Shown one piece after another: positions 24,305 through 32,808 of a stretch of DNA of 64,000 bases. Position 1 is the first letter of the stretch, and each line of letters starts with the position of its first letter. The translations under genes were made by a program, and so were the position numbers. Under the pieces are notes generated by a model that made no database searches, was not told the origin of the DNA, and saw only the letters and a list, made by a program, of their open reading frames with translations. Origin of the DNA: MED-G105 sp050331095 (GTDB taxonomy: Bacteria; Pseudomonadota; Alphaproteobacteria; Caulobacterales; Parvularculaceae); contig JBHJHE010000007.1 in NCBI GenBank assembly GCA_050331095.1, positions 1-64,000 of the forward strand, written 5' to 3'.

Positions 24305-26049
24305 CAGGGTGCGCCGGCGACGAGGTCCTCGCCATGGACGACGGCGCCGTCGACCATCGTGAAGACCGCCGCGCCTTGCGGGATCGCGTCGAGGGGCGCC
24401 GTCATCAGGTCGACGGAAAAGCCCGAGAGGTCCGCCCGCTTGCCCACGGCGATGTCGCCGAGCGCGGCTTCCTCGAAAGCGGCGAAAGCGGGCGCGCTTG
24501 TGAACATGGCGAGGGCCTCGGCGCGGGTCACCGCTTCGTCGGGGCGCCAATCGTCCGTGCTGAACCCGTCGAGGCTGCGGCGGGCGACGGCGGCGTAGAA
24601 CTCGATCAGGGGGTCGCCGCGCTCCACCGGCGCATCGGAGCCGCCGACGATGACGGCGTCGGCGTCGAGTAGGCTGCGCCAGGCGTAGGCGCCGTCAAGC
24701 CGGTCCGATCCGAGGCGCGCCGGCGCGAAGAACAGATCGCCGATGGCGTGGCTCGGCTGCATGGAGGCCATGACCCCCAGTTCGGCGAAACGCGGAAAGT
24801 CCGCCGGCCGAACGATCTGCGCATGCTCGATGCGCCAGCGCGGGTCTGCGACGGCGCGTTCGGAGACGGGAGTCGCCGCGAAAACGTCTTCATACCAATC
24901 GAGGACGAGGCGGTTGCCGCGGTCGCCGATGGCGTGGGTGGCGATCTGGACGCCGCCGCGCAGCGCCTTCTCGTAGGCCGCCTTCGCCGCCGCCTCGTCG
25001 ATGAGGAGGAGGCCGCGCTGTTCCGGCGCGTCGGCGTAAGGCGCCTCCAGCGCGGCCCCGCGCGAGCCGAGGGCGCCGTCGACGTACATTTTGACCGCGC
25101 GCGTCACCACGCGCCCGTTGGCCGCGGCCCGCGGGCCCGTTTCGATCAGGTCGTCGAGGCCCGCCGGGTCGATGGCGTTGTAGACGCGGATCGCGACGTC
25201 GCCCGCCGCCGCCGCGTCTTCGATGAGGCTCAGATCGTCCGGCGCGACGGACATGTTGTGGACGCCGGTCCAGCCCCGGCTGGCGTAGACGTCGCTCGCG
25301 ACGGCGTAAGCTTCGGCCCGGCGCGCCGCGTCCGGCCTTTCGACGAGGCCGGCGACGAGGGACATGGCCGCGTCGACGAGGAGGCCGGTCGGCGCGCCGT
25401 CCGCGTCCGTCTCGATGCGCCCGCCGTCGGGGCTTTGCGTTCCGGCGTCGACGCTGGCGCGTTCAAGGGCGGCTGAATTGGCGAGGAGCGCGTGGCCGTC
25501 GGCGCGGTAGAGGATGACCGGGTTGTCGGGGCTCGCGGGGTCGATGTCCGCGCGGGTCGGGAAGCGTTCCTCGGGCCAGCCGGTCTCGATCCAACCGCGG
25601 CCCGTCACGGCGGCGCCGTCCGGCGTCTCCGCGACGGCCCCGGCGACCGCGTCCACGAGCGCTGCGACCGAGGCGACGCCTTCGAGATTGAGCGTGAGTT
25701 CGCGCAGGCCGACGCCGATCAGGTGGACGTGGCCGTCGACGAAGCCGGGAAAGAGCGCGCCGCCTTGAAGGTCGACCATTGCGGCGCCGCGGGCCGCCTC
25801 GGCGAGATCCGCGCGCGCGCCGAACCCCGCGATCCGCCCGTCTTCAACGAGAACGGCTTCGACGGCGGCGCTTTTGGCGTCAGGATAGATCGGCCCGCCG
25901 AAGATGAAGTAGGCGCCGGGCCGCGGGGCCTCGCCCGTCGCGGACGCGGCGTCGGCGGCGTCGCCCGGCGCGTCCGCGCCGGTTCGCCCGCAGGCGGCGA
26001 GACTCAAGGCGAGGGCGGCGGCGGCGGCCTTGGTCGCGAATGACGTCAC
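24304..26049 (-). CDS. YtcJ-like amidohydrolase lipoprotein
   Basis: This is an amidohydrolase-3 (PF07969) enzyme of about 581 residues. The metal-binding start of the barrel is FVDGHVHLIGVG, then KMYVDGALGSRGAAL, a His-rich strand ATHAIGDRGN, RIEHAQI and the closing GSDAPVERGDP. This is the YtcJ/NfdA-type layout for hydrolysing amide-like bonds. The GTG at 26049 is chosen because GGGGGA lies upstream and it begins a lipoprotein signal (TSFATKAAAAALALSLAAC), so the enzyme is probably membrane-tethered in the periplasm. The next gene, a GNAT acetyltransferase, is translationally coupled, suggesting a deacylation and acetylation pair. The substrate is unknown. Confidence 0.88.
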   Translation of the reverse strand: MTSFATKAAAAALALSLAACGRTGADAPGDAADAASATGEAPRPGAYFIFGGPIYPDAKSAAVEAVLVEDGRIAGFGARADLAEAARGAAMVDLQGGALFPGFVDGHVHLIGVGLRELTLNLEGVASVAALVDAVAGAVAETPDGAAVTGRGWIETGWPEERFPTRADIDPASPDNPVILYRADGHALLANSAALERASVDAGTQSPDGGRIETDADGAPTGLLVDAAMSLVAGLVERPDAARRAEAYAVASDVYASRGWTGVHNMSVAPDDLSLIEDAAAAGDVAIRVYNAIDPAGLDDLIETGPRAAANGRVVTRAVKMYVDGALGSRGAALEAPYADAPEQRGLLLIDEAAAKAAYEKALRGGVQIATHAIGDRGNRLVLDWYEDVFAATPVSERAVADPRWRIEHAQIVRPADFPRFAELGVMASMQPSHAIGDLFFAPARLGSDRLDGAYAWRSLLDADAVIVGGSDAPVERGDPLIEFYAAVARRSLDGFSTDDWRPDEAVTRAEALAMFTSAPAFAAFEEAALGDIAVGKRADLSGFSVDLMTAPLDAIPQGAAVFTMVDGAVVHGEDLVAGAP

Positions 26050-26118
26050 TGAATTGTCCCCCACGTGGCCCGGCTTAGCGCCTTTCCATATTGTCATAAT
26101 CGACAATGGCCGGCCCGC

Positions 26119-27072
26119 TCAAGGCGACCGGCGGTCGCCGGCGTCGCGATCCCTCGCGCGGCGCAGGAAGCCGTCCCAATACGGATCCGGCCCGAAACGA
26201 TCCGCAAGGAAATCGATGAACCGGCGCGCGCGCGACGAGAGATGGCGCGTCGGCGGATAAACGACGAAAAGCGCCATGTCGTACCAGTCGTATTCGGTCA
26301 GCACAGGTTGCAGGAGCCCGCGTTCGACGGCCCCGTGGAGGATGAACGTCGGCTCGCAAAGGACCCCGTGGCCGGCGATCGCGACCTCGCGCAGGGCGTC
26401 GCCGTTCGTCGCCTCGAACCGCGTCGCGACGCGCACCGCCCCTTGCGACCCGTCGGGCCCGCGGAACGGCCACAAGGACGGATCGCGCAGATTGCCGTAG
26501 CAAAGCCCCGGCGCGCCTTCGAGATCGCGCGGGGTCCGCGGCGCGCCGCGCGCGTTGAAAAAACCCGGCGCAGCGCAAACGGCGTGGCGCACGTCGACGA
26601 TCTTCCGGGCCATGAGCGCGGAATCGGTCAGCGAGCCGATGCGCACCGCGAGATCGACGCCCTCGTCGACGAGGTCGACGCGCGCGTCGCTCATGTCGAG
26701 TTCGATCTTCACCGCCGGGTGGGCGTGCATGAAGGCCGAGACGGCGCTCGCGAGGTGCGCCGCGCCGAAGCTCACCGGCGCGGCGATCTTCAACCGGCCC
26801 TTGAGGACCGCGCTGCGCTCGGCGATCTCGGCTTCGGCTTCGGCGAGGTCCGCGAGGAGGCGGCTCGCGCGCTCGTAGAAGACGCGCCCTTCCTCGGTGA
26901 GGCTCATCTTGCGCGTGGTGCGGTTCAGAAGCTGGGCCCCAAGGCGCGCCTCGAGGTCTTTCAGGCGTCGCGAAATCGCCGAGACGGCGACGCCGCGGCG
27001 CGCCGCGGCCCGCGTCGCCGTGCCCGCGTCGACCAGGGCGACGAAGCTGCGCAATTCGTCGATGTCGCTCAT
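26119..27072 (-). CDS. LysR family transcriptional regulator
   Basis: A 317-residue CrgA-like LysR regulator. The winged helix (VDAGTATRAAARRGVAVSAISRRLKDLEARLGAQLLNRTTRK) leads to a linker helix and the effector domain (GRLKIAAPVSFGAAHLASAVSAFM). It is divergent from the SDR gene at 27214 with a perfect LysR palindrome between, next to its own start codon. It most likely regulates the SDR/quinone-reductase genes and itself. Regulators next to such enzymes commonly sense quinones or other electrophiles; that is inference. Confidence 0.9.
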   Translation of the reverse strand: MSDIDELRSFVALVDAGTATRAAARRGVAVSAISRRLKDLEARLGAQLLNRTTRKMSLTEEGRVFYERASRLLADLAEAEAEIAERSAVLKGRLKIAAPVSFGAAHLASAVSAFMHAHPAVKIELDMSDARVDLVDEGVDLAVRIGSLTDSALMARKIVDVRHAVCAAPGFFNARGAPRTPRDLEGAPGLCYGNLRDPSLWPFRGPDGSQGAVRVATRFEATNGDALREVAIAGHGVLCEPTFILHGAVERGLLQPVLTEYDWYDMALFVVYPPTRHLSSRARRFIDFLADRFGPDPYWDGFLRRARDRDAGDRRSP

Positions 27073-27075
27073 TTA

Positions 27076-27090
27076 TTCTGAAAATCAGAA
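27076..27090. promoter_or_regulatory. LysR operator palindrome
   Basis: TTCTGA-AAA-TCAGAA is a perfect 6-bp inverted repeat and satisfies T-N11-A. It lies just 4 bp upstream of the LysR start codon, ideal for autorepression. A half-match, TTTCCTGAAAA, follows at about 27097-27107 on the side facing the SDR gene. Confidence 0.7.
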
Positions 27091-27213
27091 AAATCGTTTC
27101 CTGAAAAGGGTGTTTTTCCCGGATTTCGCAATTGCTAGTTTGGGGTCTGCGAGGGGCGGACACGCGTTCGACCCCCGGCGCGACAGAAGACGCGACAGAG
27201 AAAGGAAAAGGAC

Positions 27214-27975
27214 ATGACCAACCCAAGCGGCAGACTGGACGGCAAGGCCGTCGTCGTCACCGGCGGCACCACGGGGCTCGGCTTCGAGATCGCCCGCCGG
27301 TTCATCGCCGAGGGCGCGCGGGTCCTCATCACCGGCCGCAGCCAGGAGAAGGTGGACAAAGCCGTCGCCGAGCTTGGCGAGGGCGCGCGGGGGATCGCAA
27401 ACGACGTCAGCGCGATCGGCGATCTCGACACGCTCGCCGCGGCGGCGGGCGACGCCTTCGGCAAGGTCGACGTTCTCGTCGCCAACGCCGGCGGCGGGGT
27501 CTTCGCGCCGGTCGCCGACGTCGATGAAGCGCTCTTCGACCGCCAGTTCGACGTCAACGTCAAAGGCCTTTTCTTCACGGTGCAGAAAATTCGGCCCCTG
27601 ATGGGCGAGGGCGGCTCGATCGTGCTGACCGCCTCGGCCGTTTCGGCCAAGGGCGCGCCGGGCGGCAGTCTTTACTTCGCGTCGAAAGCCGCGGTGCGCT
27701 CCTTCGCGCGTTCCCTCGCCAGCGAGTTCGGCCGCGACGGAATCCGCGTCAATGCCTTGAGCCCGGGCATCGTGCCGACCCAGTTCTTCGCGAACTCCAA
27801 CGTCGGCGACGACGCCTTCGCCAAGTTCGAGGAACTGGCCGGCAAGGCCGCCCCTCTCGGCCGGGCCGGCGCGCCCGCCGAAATCGCCAACGCCGCGGTC
27901 TTTCTGGCGAGCGATGAAAGCGCCTTCGCCACGGGCGCGGAGTTCACGATCGACGGCGGCTGGTCGCAGGTCTGA
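27214..27975 (+). CDS. Short-chain dehydrogenase/reductase
   Basis: A 253-residue classical SDR. The NAD(P)-binding motif is TGGTTGLG (16-23), NAGGG at 91-95 stabilises the beta-sheet, and the catalytic set is Ser141, Tyr154 and Lys158 (SLYFASKAA). The C-terminus has SPGIVPTQFF and the final FTIDGGWSQV typical of this group. It acts on a carbonyl/alcohol substrate using NAD(P)H; GRSQEK after beta-strand 2 favours NADP. AAAGGA lies upstream of the ATG. It is the first gene of a likely operon with the quinone reductase-like gene at 28070 and is probably controlled by the divergent LysR. Confidence 0.93.
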   Translation: MTNPSGRLDGKAVVVTGGTTGLGFEIARRFIAEGARVLITGRSQEKVDKAVAELGEGARGIANDVSAIGDLDTLAAAAGDAFGKVDVLVANAGGGVFAPVADVDEALFDRQFDVNVKGLFFTVQKIRPLMGEGGSIVLTASAVSAKGAPGGSLYFASKAAVRSFARSLASEFGRDGIRVNALSPGIVPTQFFANSNVGDDAFAKFEELAGKAAPLGRAGAPAEIANAAVFLASDESAFATGAEFTIDGGWSQV

Positions 27976-28069
27976 CGGGCGGCGGGCCGACCGGCCGCGG
28001 ACGAACGGCGCGCCACGGGCGGCTCAAGCCGCAAGCGGCGCGCCGTCGACAGACGAAAGGATGAAACCG

Positions 28070-28660
28070 ATGACGACGAATCTGTTGCGCGTCGACGCCT
28101 CGATGCGCCGGCGCGGCTCGCGCAGCCGCGCGCTCGCCGATGCGCTTATCGACCGCCTGCGCGAGACGCGCGGGCCCCTCGCCGTGACCCGCCGCGACCT
28201 CGCCGACGGCGTTCCCTTCGTCGACGAAGCGTGGATCGCGGCGAACTTCGCCGCCCCGGCCGCGCGCACGGGCGAACAGCGCGCCGTCCTGGCGAGGTCC
28301 GACGCGCTCCTTGACGAAGTGCGGCGGGCGGACGTTCTGGTTCTGGCGACGCCGATCTATAACTTCGGTCCGCCCGCGGCGCTCAAGGCGTGGATCGACA
28401 TGGTCGTGCGCGCCCGCGAGGCCTTCCGCTACGGCCCCGACGGCCCGGCGGGCCTGCTCACGGGAAAATCCGCCTACGTTGTCGTGACCTCGGGCGGCAC
28501 GCGCGCCGACAGCGAGATCGACTTCGCGACGCCTTATCTGCGTCACATCCTGGGCTTCGTCGGCGTCGACGACGTCACGGTCGTCGCCAGCGACTTGAGC
28601 GGCGTCGACGCTGCGACGGCCGACGCAGCCGCCCGCCGCGACATCGCCCGCGCGGCCTGA
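28070..28660 (+). CDS. FMN-dependent NADH-quinone/azoreductase (AzoR-like)
   Basis: A 196-residue flavodoxin-fold protein of the AzoR/NQO group. It opens LLRVDASMRRRGSRSRALAD, where the S-R-S phosphate loop binds FMN. It continues with ATPIYNFGPPAALKAWIDMVVRAREAF, the family's substrate/FMN motif, and VVTSGGTR near the end. It reduces quinones or azo compounds by two electrons. The ATG at 28070 is chosen over 28061 because AAAGGA sits at the right spacing. It lies about 95 bp after the SDR gene in the same direction, so the two probably form one LysR-controlled detoxification unit, with the MFS exporter converging from the other side. Confidence 0.9.
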   Translation: MTTNLLRVDASMRRRGSRSRALADALIDRLRETRGPLAVTRRDLADGVPFVDEAWIAANFAAPAARTGEQRAVLARSDALLDEVRRADVLVLATPIYNFGPPAALKAWIDMVVRAREAFRYGPDGPAGLLTGKSAYVVVTSGGTRADSEIDFATPYLRHILGFVGVDDVTVVASDLSGVDAATADAAARRDIARAA

Positions 28661-28705
28661 GCGGCGCTATTGCGGCTCCCTCGCCGCTGCGCGGGGGGGC
28701 GGCGG

Positions 28706-29947
28706 CTATTGCGCCGCACGCGGACGGGCGCCGGCGAAAGCGAGCGCCAGGGCGATCGCCGCGGCGCCGACGATCATGACGATCGTCGGGTAGGGCGAGG
28801 CGGCCGTCTGGAAGAAGCTCACCGTCTGCGCGAGCGCGGCGCCGATCACGGACTGCATGAAGCCGAAACGGCTCGACCCCGACCCGGCGCGCGCGCCGGC
28901 GCTCGTCACCGCGCCGGCCTGCGCGCCGGGGATCGAGAGGCCGTTGCCGAGCGCCAGAACCGCCGCGGGGATGAAGAACGCCGCCGGGGTCCACACGCCG
29001 AGAAGCCCGAGCCCGAGGCCGGCCGCCGCCGCGAAAAACGAGACGGCGGCGCCGATCCGCACGAGGTTCATGTCGCCGAGCCGTTCGCCGACGCGCGAGG
29101 TGAGGCGCGCGCCGACAAAGAAACCGATCGGCAGGGTGGTGAACCAGACGCCGTAGACCCGCGCCGGGGCGTCCATGACCTCGGTGACGACGAAGGGCGC
29201 GCCCGCCATGAAGACGAAGAACGCGCCTTGCGCGAACGAGCCGAAAAGCCCGAAGCGCACGAAGCCCGGCGTCGCGAGGCGCGCGCCGAAGCCCTTGAGG
29301 ATGCGCAAAGGGCCGGACGGGTCCGGCGCGCCTTTGCGCGTTTCGGGCAGGCGCGCCGTCAGCACAAAGAGGAGGATCGCCGCCGCCAGCGCGATCATGG
29401 CGAAGTTCGCGCGCCAGCTCACATGATCGGCGAAGAGCGCGCCGATCGTCGGGCCGATCATCGGCGCGACGATCATCGCCGAGGCGATGGCCCCGAGCTT
29501 CGCCGCGGCCTTCCTGCTGCCGAAGACGTCCTGAACGATGACGCGCGCGAGGACGATGCCTGAGGTCGCCCCGGCCGCCTGGAGAATGCGCGCGACGATG
29601 ACCGTCTCGATCGTCGGGGCGAGGACGCCGAGCGCGCTCCCGACAAGGCCGAGGGCGACGCCGCCGATGAGGACCGGCCGCCGCCCGAACCGGTCCGACA
29701 GGGGCCCGTAGGCGAGGGTCGCGAAGGCCATGCCCACCATCGACAGGGAGAGGGTGAGGTTCGCGGTCGCCGTGTCGACGCCGAAGGCGTTCTTGATCGC
29801 CGGTATCGTCGGCACGAACGACGACATGGCGAGGGGCCCGATCGCCGTCGCGACGATGAGCACCGGCATGAGGGACTTTACGAGCGCGTCGTGTTCGTCG
29901 CTTTTGAGAGACGCTTCAGCGCTTTTCGGGCTTGCGACGCTATCCAT
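28706..29947 (-). CDS. Bcr/CflA-type MFS drug exporter
   Basis: A 413-residue, twelve-helix MFS protein of the Bcr/CflA branch. It has FVPTIPAIKNAFGV, LSLSMVGMAFATLAYGPLSDRFGRRPVLIGG (motif A) and GATSGIVLARVIVQD, the Bcr-type antiporter motif C region, and GPTIGALF. It should export small hydrophobic or phenicol-like compounds by proton antiport. The N-terminal tail of 25 residues is polar and Lys/Ser-rich. It converges with the quinone-reductase gene and could serve the same detoxification theme, though it is on the opposite strand and has its own promoter. Confidence 0.9.
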   Translation of the reverse strand: MDSVASPKSAEASLKSDEHDALVKSLMPVLIVATAIGPLAMSSFVPTIPAIKNAFGVDTATANLTLSLSMVGMAFATLAYGPLSDRFGRRPVLIGGVALGLVGSALGVLAPTIETVIVARILQAAGATSGIVLARVIVQDVFGSRKAAAKLGAIASAMIVAPMIGPTIGALFADHVSWRANFAMIALAAAILLFVLTARLPETRKGAPDPSGPLRILKGFGARLATPGFVRFGLFGSFAQGAFFVFMAGAPFVVTEVMDAPARVYGVWFTTLPIGFFVGARLTSRVGERLGDMNLVRIGAAVSFFAAAAGLGLGLLGVWTPAAFFIPAAVLALGNGLSIPGAQAGAVTSAGARAGSGSSRFGFMQSVIGAALAQTVSFFQTAASPYPTIVMIVGAAAIALALAFAGARPRAAQ

Positions 29948-30087
29948 GGGGCCTCGTATCGTTCAGGCCCCAGCGCCGGGAACGGCCAAGGCGAGCCCCG
30001 TGTCTTACCGCGCCCTCCGGGCCGATGTAATCGGGTTGAAACGGCGGGTTTCGGCCCCATTTCGGTTAATCAGGCTGGGGAAGGAAT

Positions 30088-30489
30088 ATGGCGAGCATCG
30101 TTACCGCGGAATGCCTCACGCGCGCCTGGCGGCGGGCGGACATCAAACTCAATCTCGACGGCCAAATGCACGTCTTGCGCTGGCGGCGGGGGCCGTTCGC
30201 CGACGAAGTCCTCTTCGACGAGCGGTGCGTCGCCCGCTCCACCGGGCTTTTCGGCCGCGAGACGATCTACGGCCTAGCGCCGATCGCGGAGAGCGGCGAG
30301 GAGATCCGGCTCCTCCTGACGATCGATCCCGAGCTCGACTGGAGCGATTGGTCCGGCGCGACGCGCATCCGCGGGGTGCGCCTTGAGACGGCGAGCGAGG
30401 TGCTCGTCGCCGAAGGCAGCTTCGGGCCAAGCCCGGTCGATCGCTTCGGCGAGTTTTTCGACCGCGCCGTCAAGGCGATGGGGCTCTAG
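30088..30489 (+). CDS. Small cytosolic protein, unknown function
   Basis: The product has 133 residues and starts at an ATG with GGGGAAGGA upstream. It has no signal peptide or membrane helix. The sequence reads as an alternating beta protein with several Trp residues (AWRRADIKLNLDGQ, VLRWRRGPFADEVLFDERC, DWSDWSGATRIRGVRLE) and a C-terminal amphipathic helix (RFGEFFDRAVKAMGL). I do not recognise a family. It overlaps the converging histidine-kinase gene by 20 bp. Confidence 0.6.
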   Translation: MASIVTAECLTRAWRRADIKLNLDGQMHVLRWRRGPFADEVLFDERCVARSTGLFGRETIYGLAPIAESGEEIRLLLTIDPELDWSDWSGATRIRGVRLETASEVLVAEGSFGPSPVDRFGEFFDRAVKAMGL

Positions 30490-31849
30490 TCACGGCGTCT
30501 TTCTCGTGCAGCGGCAGGGCGATCTCCGCCCTCAGGCCGCCATTGGCGCCGCGCGACAGCCCAAGCTCGCCGCCGGCGCCCTCGACGAGGGTCTTGGCGA
30601 TGGCGAGGCCGAGACCCGAGCCTCCCGTGGCCCGCGAGCGGGAGTTCTCAACGCGATAGAACGGCTCGGTCAGGCGCGCGAGGGCGGCGTCGTCGACGCC
30701 GCGGCCCTCGTCCTCGACGATCGCGCGGGCCTTTCCGCCGCTCGCCTCGACGCGAATGTGCGCCGCCTCGCCGTACTTCGCGGCGTTGTCGGCGAGGTTG
30801 GCGAGCGCGCGACGCAAGGACAAGGCGTTGGCGCGCACGCGGACAAGGCCGTCGGTCGCGACGGTCGCGCTCTTGCCGGCGTCGCGCAGCCGGCTCGCCA
30901 CGTCGCGGGCGAGGACGGAGAGGTCGATCGCTTCGGCGCGCGCCGGATCCTCCTGCTGGCGGGCGTACAGCAACGTATCGTCGATGAGCGCGGCCATCTC
31001 CTCGATGTCGGCGATCGCCTTGTCGCGCTGGACGTCGTCGACGATGAAATCCGCCCGCAGGCGAAGGCGGGTGAGATAGGTGCGGTAGTCATGGGCGACG
31101 GCGGCGAGGGCGACGGCGCGCTCGGAGACCAGGCGTTTCACGTCGCTCTGCATACGGTTGAAAGCGCGGGCGAGCTCGCGCACCGGGGCGGGGCCTTTCT
31201 CCTCGATGGGCGCCGCGTTCAGGTCGCCGGCGAGGCGCGCGGCGGCGCGGCCCACGTCGCGGATCGGCCGCGTCGTCGCAAGCGACGCGCGCGCAAGGCC
31301 GATGAGGAGCGCAACGCCGAGAACCGCGCTCCAGAACGAGGCGATGCCGAGCGCCTGTTGCTCGCGGTAGAGTCGGCTCGGCACGACGACGAGCGCCGTT
31401 CCGTCCCGCAACTCGACGATGACGACGACGTCGATCGGGGCGCGCAAGGGTTCGCGGTCCTTGCCGAGCGGCGGCAGGAAGCGCGGGCGGCGCGCATAGA
31501 TGCGGAAGCGGCGCTCGCCGAGGGCCCGCGCATAGGCGCGGCCGAGGGGGCGCGCCGACTGCGGCACGGCGCCGAAACTCTCCGGATCCTCCGTATAAGA
31601 TCTTCTCAGCGAAAAGCGCATGAGCGGCGTGCTCACTGCGCGCAGGGCGTTCTCGCGCCATTCCTCCGGCAGGCTCTCGATCAGCGTCGCCGCCGCGGCG
31701 ACGTGTTCGACGGTGCGCGGCCGGGCCGGATAGCCGAGCTCTTTCGTGCGCACGAGATAGGCGAGGCCCGTCGCGCTGATCTGTAGGCCGATCAACACGG
31801 TGAGGCCGATGATGACGAGGCGCAGGCCCCGGCCGTCCGACAACGTCAT
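30470..31849 (-). CDS. Sensor histidine kinase, EnvZ-like
   Basis: This is a 459-residue membrane kinase. Transmembrane helices lie at about 9-31 and 160-180, flanking a periplasmic domain, then HAMP (TTRPIRDVGRAAARLAGDL). The H-box is VAHDYRTYLTRLRLR with phospho-acceptor His253; the usual HDLRTPL core is changed to HDYRTYL. N-box NLADNAAKYG, G1 EDEGRGVDD and G2 GGSGLGLAIAKTL are intact. It is translationally coupled to the response regulator upstream (4-bp overlap). As in other EnvZ/OmpR-type pairs it probably responds to an envelope or ionic condition. The divergent gene encodes an EF-hand protein, making divalent cations a reasonable guess for the signal. Confidence 0.9.
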   Translation of the reverse strand: MTLSDGRGLRLVIIGLTVLIGLQISATGLAYLVRTKELGYPARPRTVEHVAAAATLIESLPEEWRENALRAVSTPLMRFSLRRSYTEDPESFGAVPQSARPLGRAYARALGERRFRIYARRPRFLPPLGKDREPLRAPIDVVVIVELRDGTALVVVPSRLYREQQALGIASFWSAVLGVALLIGLARASLATTRPIRDVGRAAARLAGDLNAAPIEEKGPAPVRELARAFNRMQSDVKRLVSERAVALAAVAHDYRTYLTRLRLRADFIVDDVQRDKAIADIEEMAALIDDTLLYARQQEDPARAEAIDLSVLARDVASRLRDAGKSATVATDGLVRVRANALSLRRALANLADNAAKYGEAAHIRVEASGGKARAIVEDEGRGVDDAALARLTEPFYRVENSRSRATGGSGLGLAIAKTLVEGAGGELGLSRGANGGLRAEIALPLHEKDAVTRAPSP

Positions 31850-32616
31850 CGCGCGCGCTCCCGGCGCGCGTCGGCGGCGAAGAGGTAGCCGTCGCCGCGC
31901 ACGGTCTTAATCAGCGCCGGGTTGCGCGGATCGTCGCCGAGCTTCTTGCGCAGGCGCGAGAGCTGCACGTCGATGGCGCGGTCGACGGGCGCGGAATCCT
32001 CCCCGCGCGTCCAGTCGAGCAGTTGGTCGCGCGTCAGCGTGCGGCGCGGCCGGCGGGCGAACGCAACGAGCAGGGAGAATTCGCCTGCTGACAAAACCAC
32101 CGGCGCCCCGTCGGGGTCGGCGAGGGCCCGCCCGTCGACGTCGAGCCGCCAGCCCGCGAAGCGATAGACCTCCGCGTCGTCGGCAGCCCCCGCCGTCGCC
32201 CCTATCGTCGTTGGCGCGCCGCCGACGCGCCGCAACACCGAGCGGATGCGCGCGCTCAACTCGCGCGGGTTAAAGGGTTTGGCGAGGTAGTCGTCGGCGC
32301 CGATCTCCAGCCCGACAATGCGGTCGACGTCGTCGCCGCGCGCCGAGGCGACGATGATCGGCGGCCCCCCGCTGGCGGACAGCCGCCGGCAAATGGAAAG
32401 GCCGTCCTCGCCCGGCATCATGACGTCTAGGACGATGAGGTCGACGCGGCGTTCGGCGAGAAGGGCGTCGAGCGCCGCCCCGTCGGCGCAGGGGGCGGGG
32501 TCGAAGCCGTCGGCTTCAAGGCGCGCGGCGACAAGCTCGCGGATCTCCACATCGTCCTCGACGACCGCGATGACGGGCGACGGCGGATCGGCGCTCTGTT
32601 TCTCGGCGCTTGGCAT
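31846..32616 (-). CDS. OmpR/PhoB-family response regulator
   Basis: A 256-residue regulator. The receiver has VVEDDVEIREL, phospho-acceptor Asp64 in LIVLDVMMPGEDG, and the Lys in LAKPFNPREL. The C-terminal winged helix has VVLSAGEFSLLVAFARRPRRTLTRDQLLDWTRG, then DVQLSRLRKKL and TVRGDGYLF. The ATG at 32616 places the receiver about 15 residues from the N-terminus. It forms a two-gene operon with the histidine kinase. Tandem direct repeats of TTCGTAAC 40-60 bp upstream of its start look like its own binding sites and may also serve the divergent EF-hand gene. Confidence 0.92.
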   Translation of the reverse strand: MPSAEKQSADPPSPVIAVVEDDVEIRELVAARLEADGFDPAPCADGAALDALLAERRVDLIVLDVMMPGEDGLSICRRLSASGGPPIIVASARGDDVDRIVGLEIGADDYLAKPFNPRELSARIRSVLRRVGGAPTTIGATAGAADDAEVYRFAGWRLDVDGRALADPDGAPVVLSAGEFSLLVAFARRPRRTLTRDQLLDWTRGEDSAPVDRAIDVQLSRLRKKLGDDPRNPALIKTVRGDGYLFAADARRERAR

Positions 32617-32657
32617 GGCGGCGAGAATAGGCCGGGTTTGTGGCCCCACGACAAGCG

Positions 32658-32696
32658 TTCGTAACGCTTCGTAACAGGCGGGCCCAAGGCGTTACG
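32658..32696. promoter_or_regulatory. Direct-repeat operator for the OmpR-type regulator
   Basis: TTCGTAAC occurs at 32658-32665 and again at 32668-32675, exactly 10 bp apart. An inverted copy of its core, GTTACG, lies at 32691-32696. Tandem sites spaced about one helical turn are typical of OmpR/PhoB-family dimers. The position, between the regulator and the divergent EF-hand gene, suits control of both. Confidence 0.55.
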
Positions 32697-32808
32697 CAAG
32701 CGACATGCGCCGCTAATCGCCCCGCAACGCGGCCGCGCCATGGTGCGCTCCGTCGGACGTCGGCGGGTCCCCGCCGGCGTCTCACCAGACAAACAGGAGC
32801 ACTCGACC

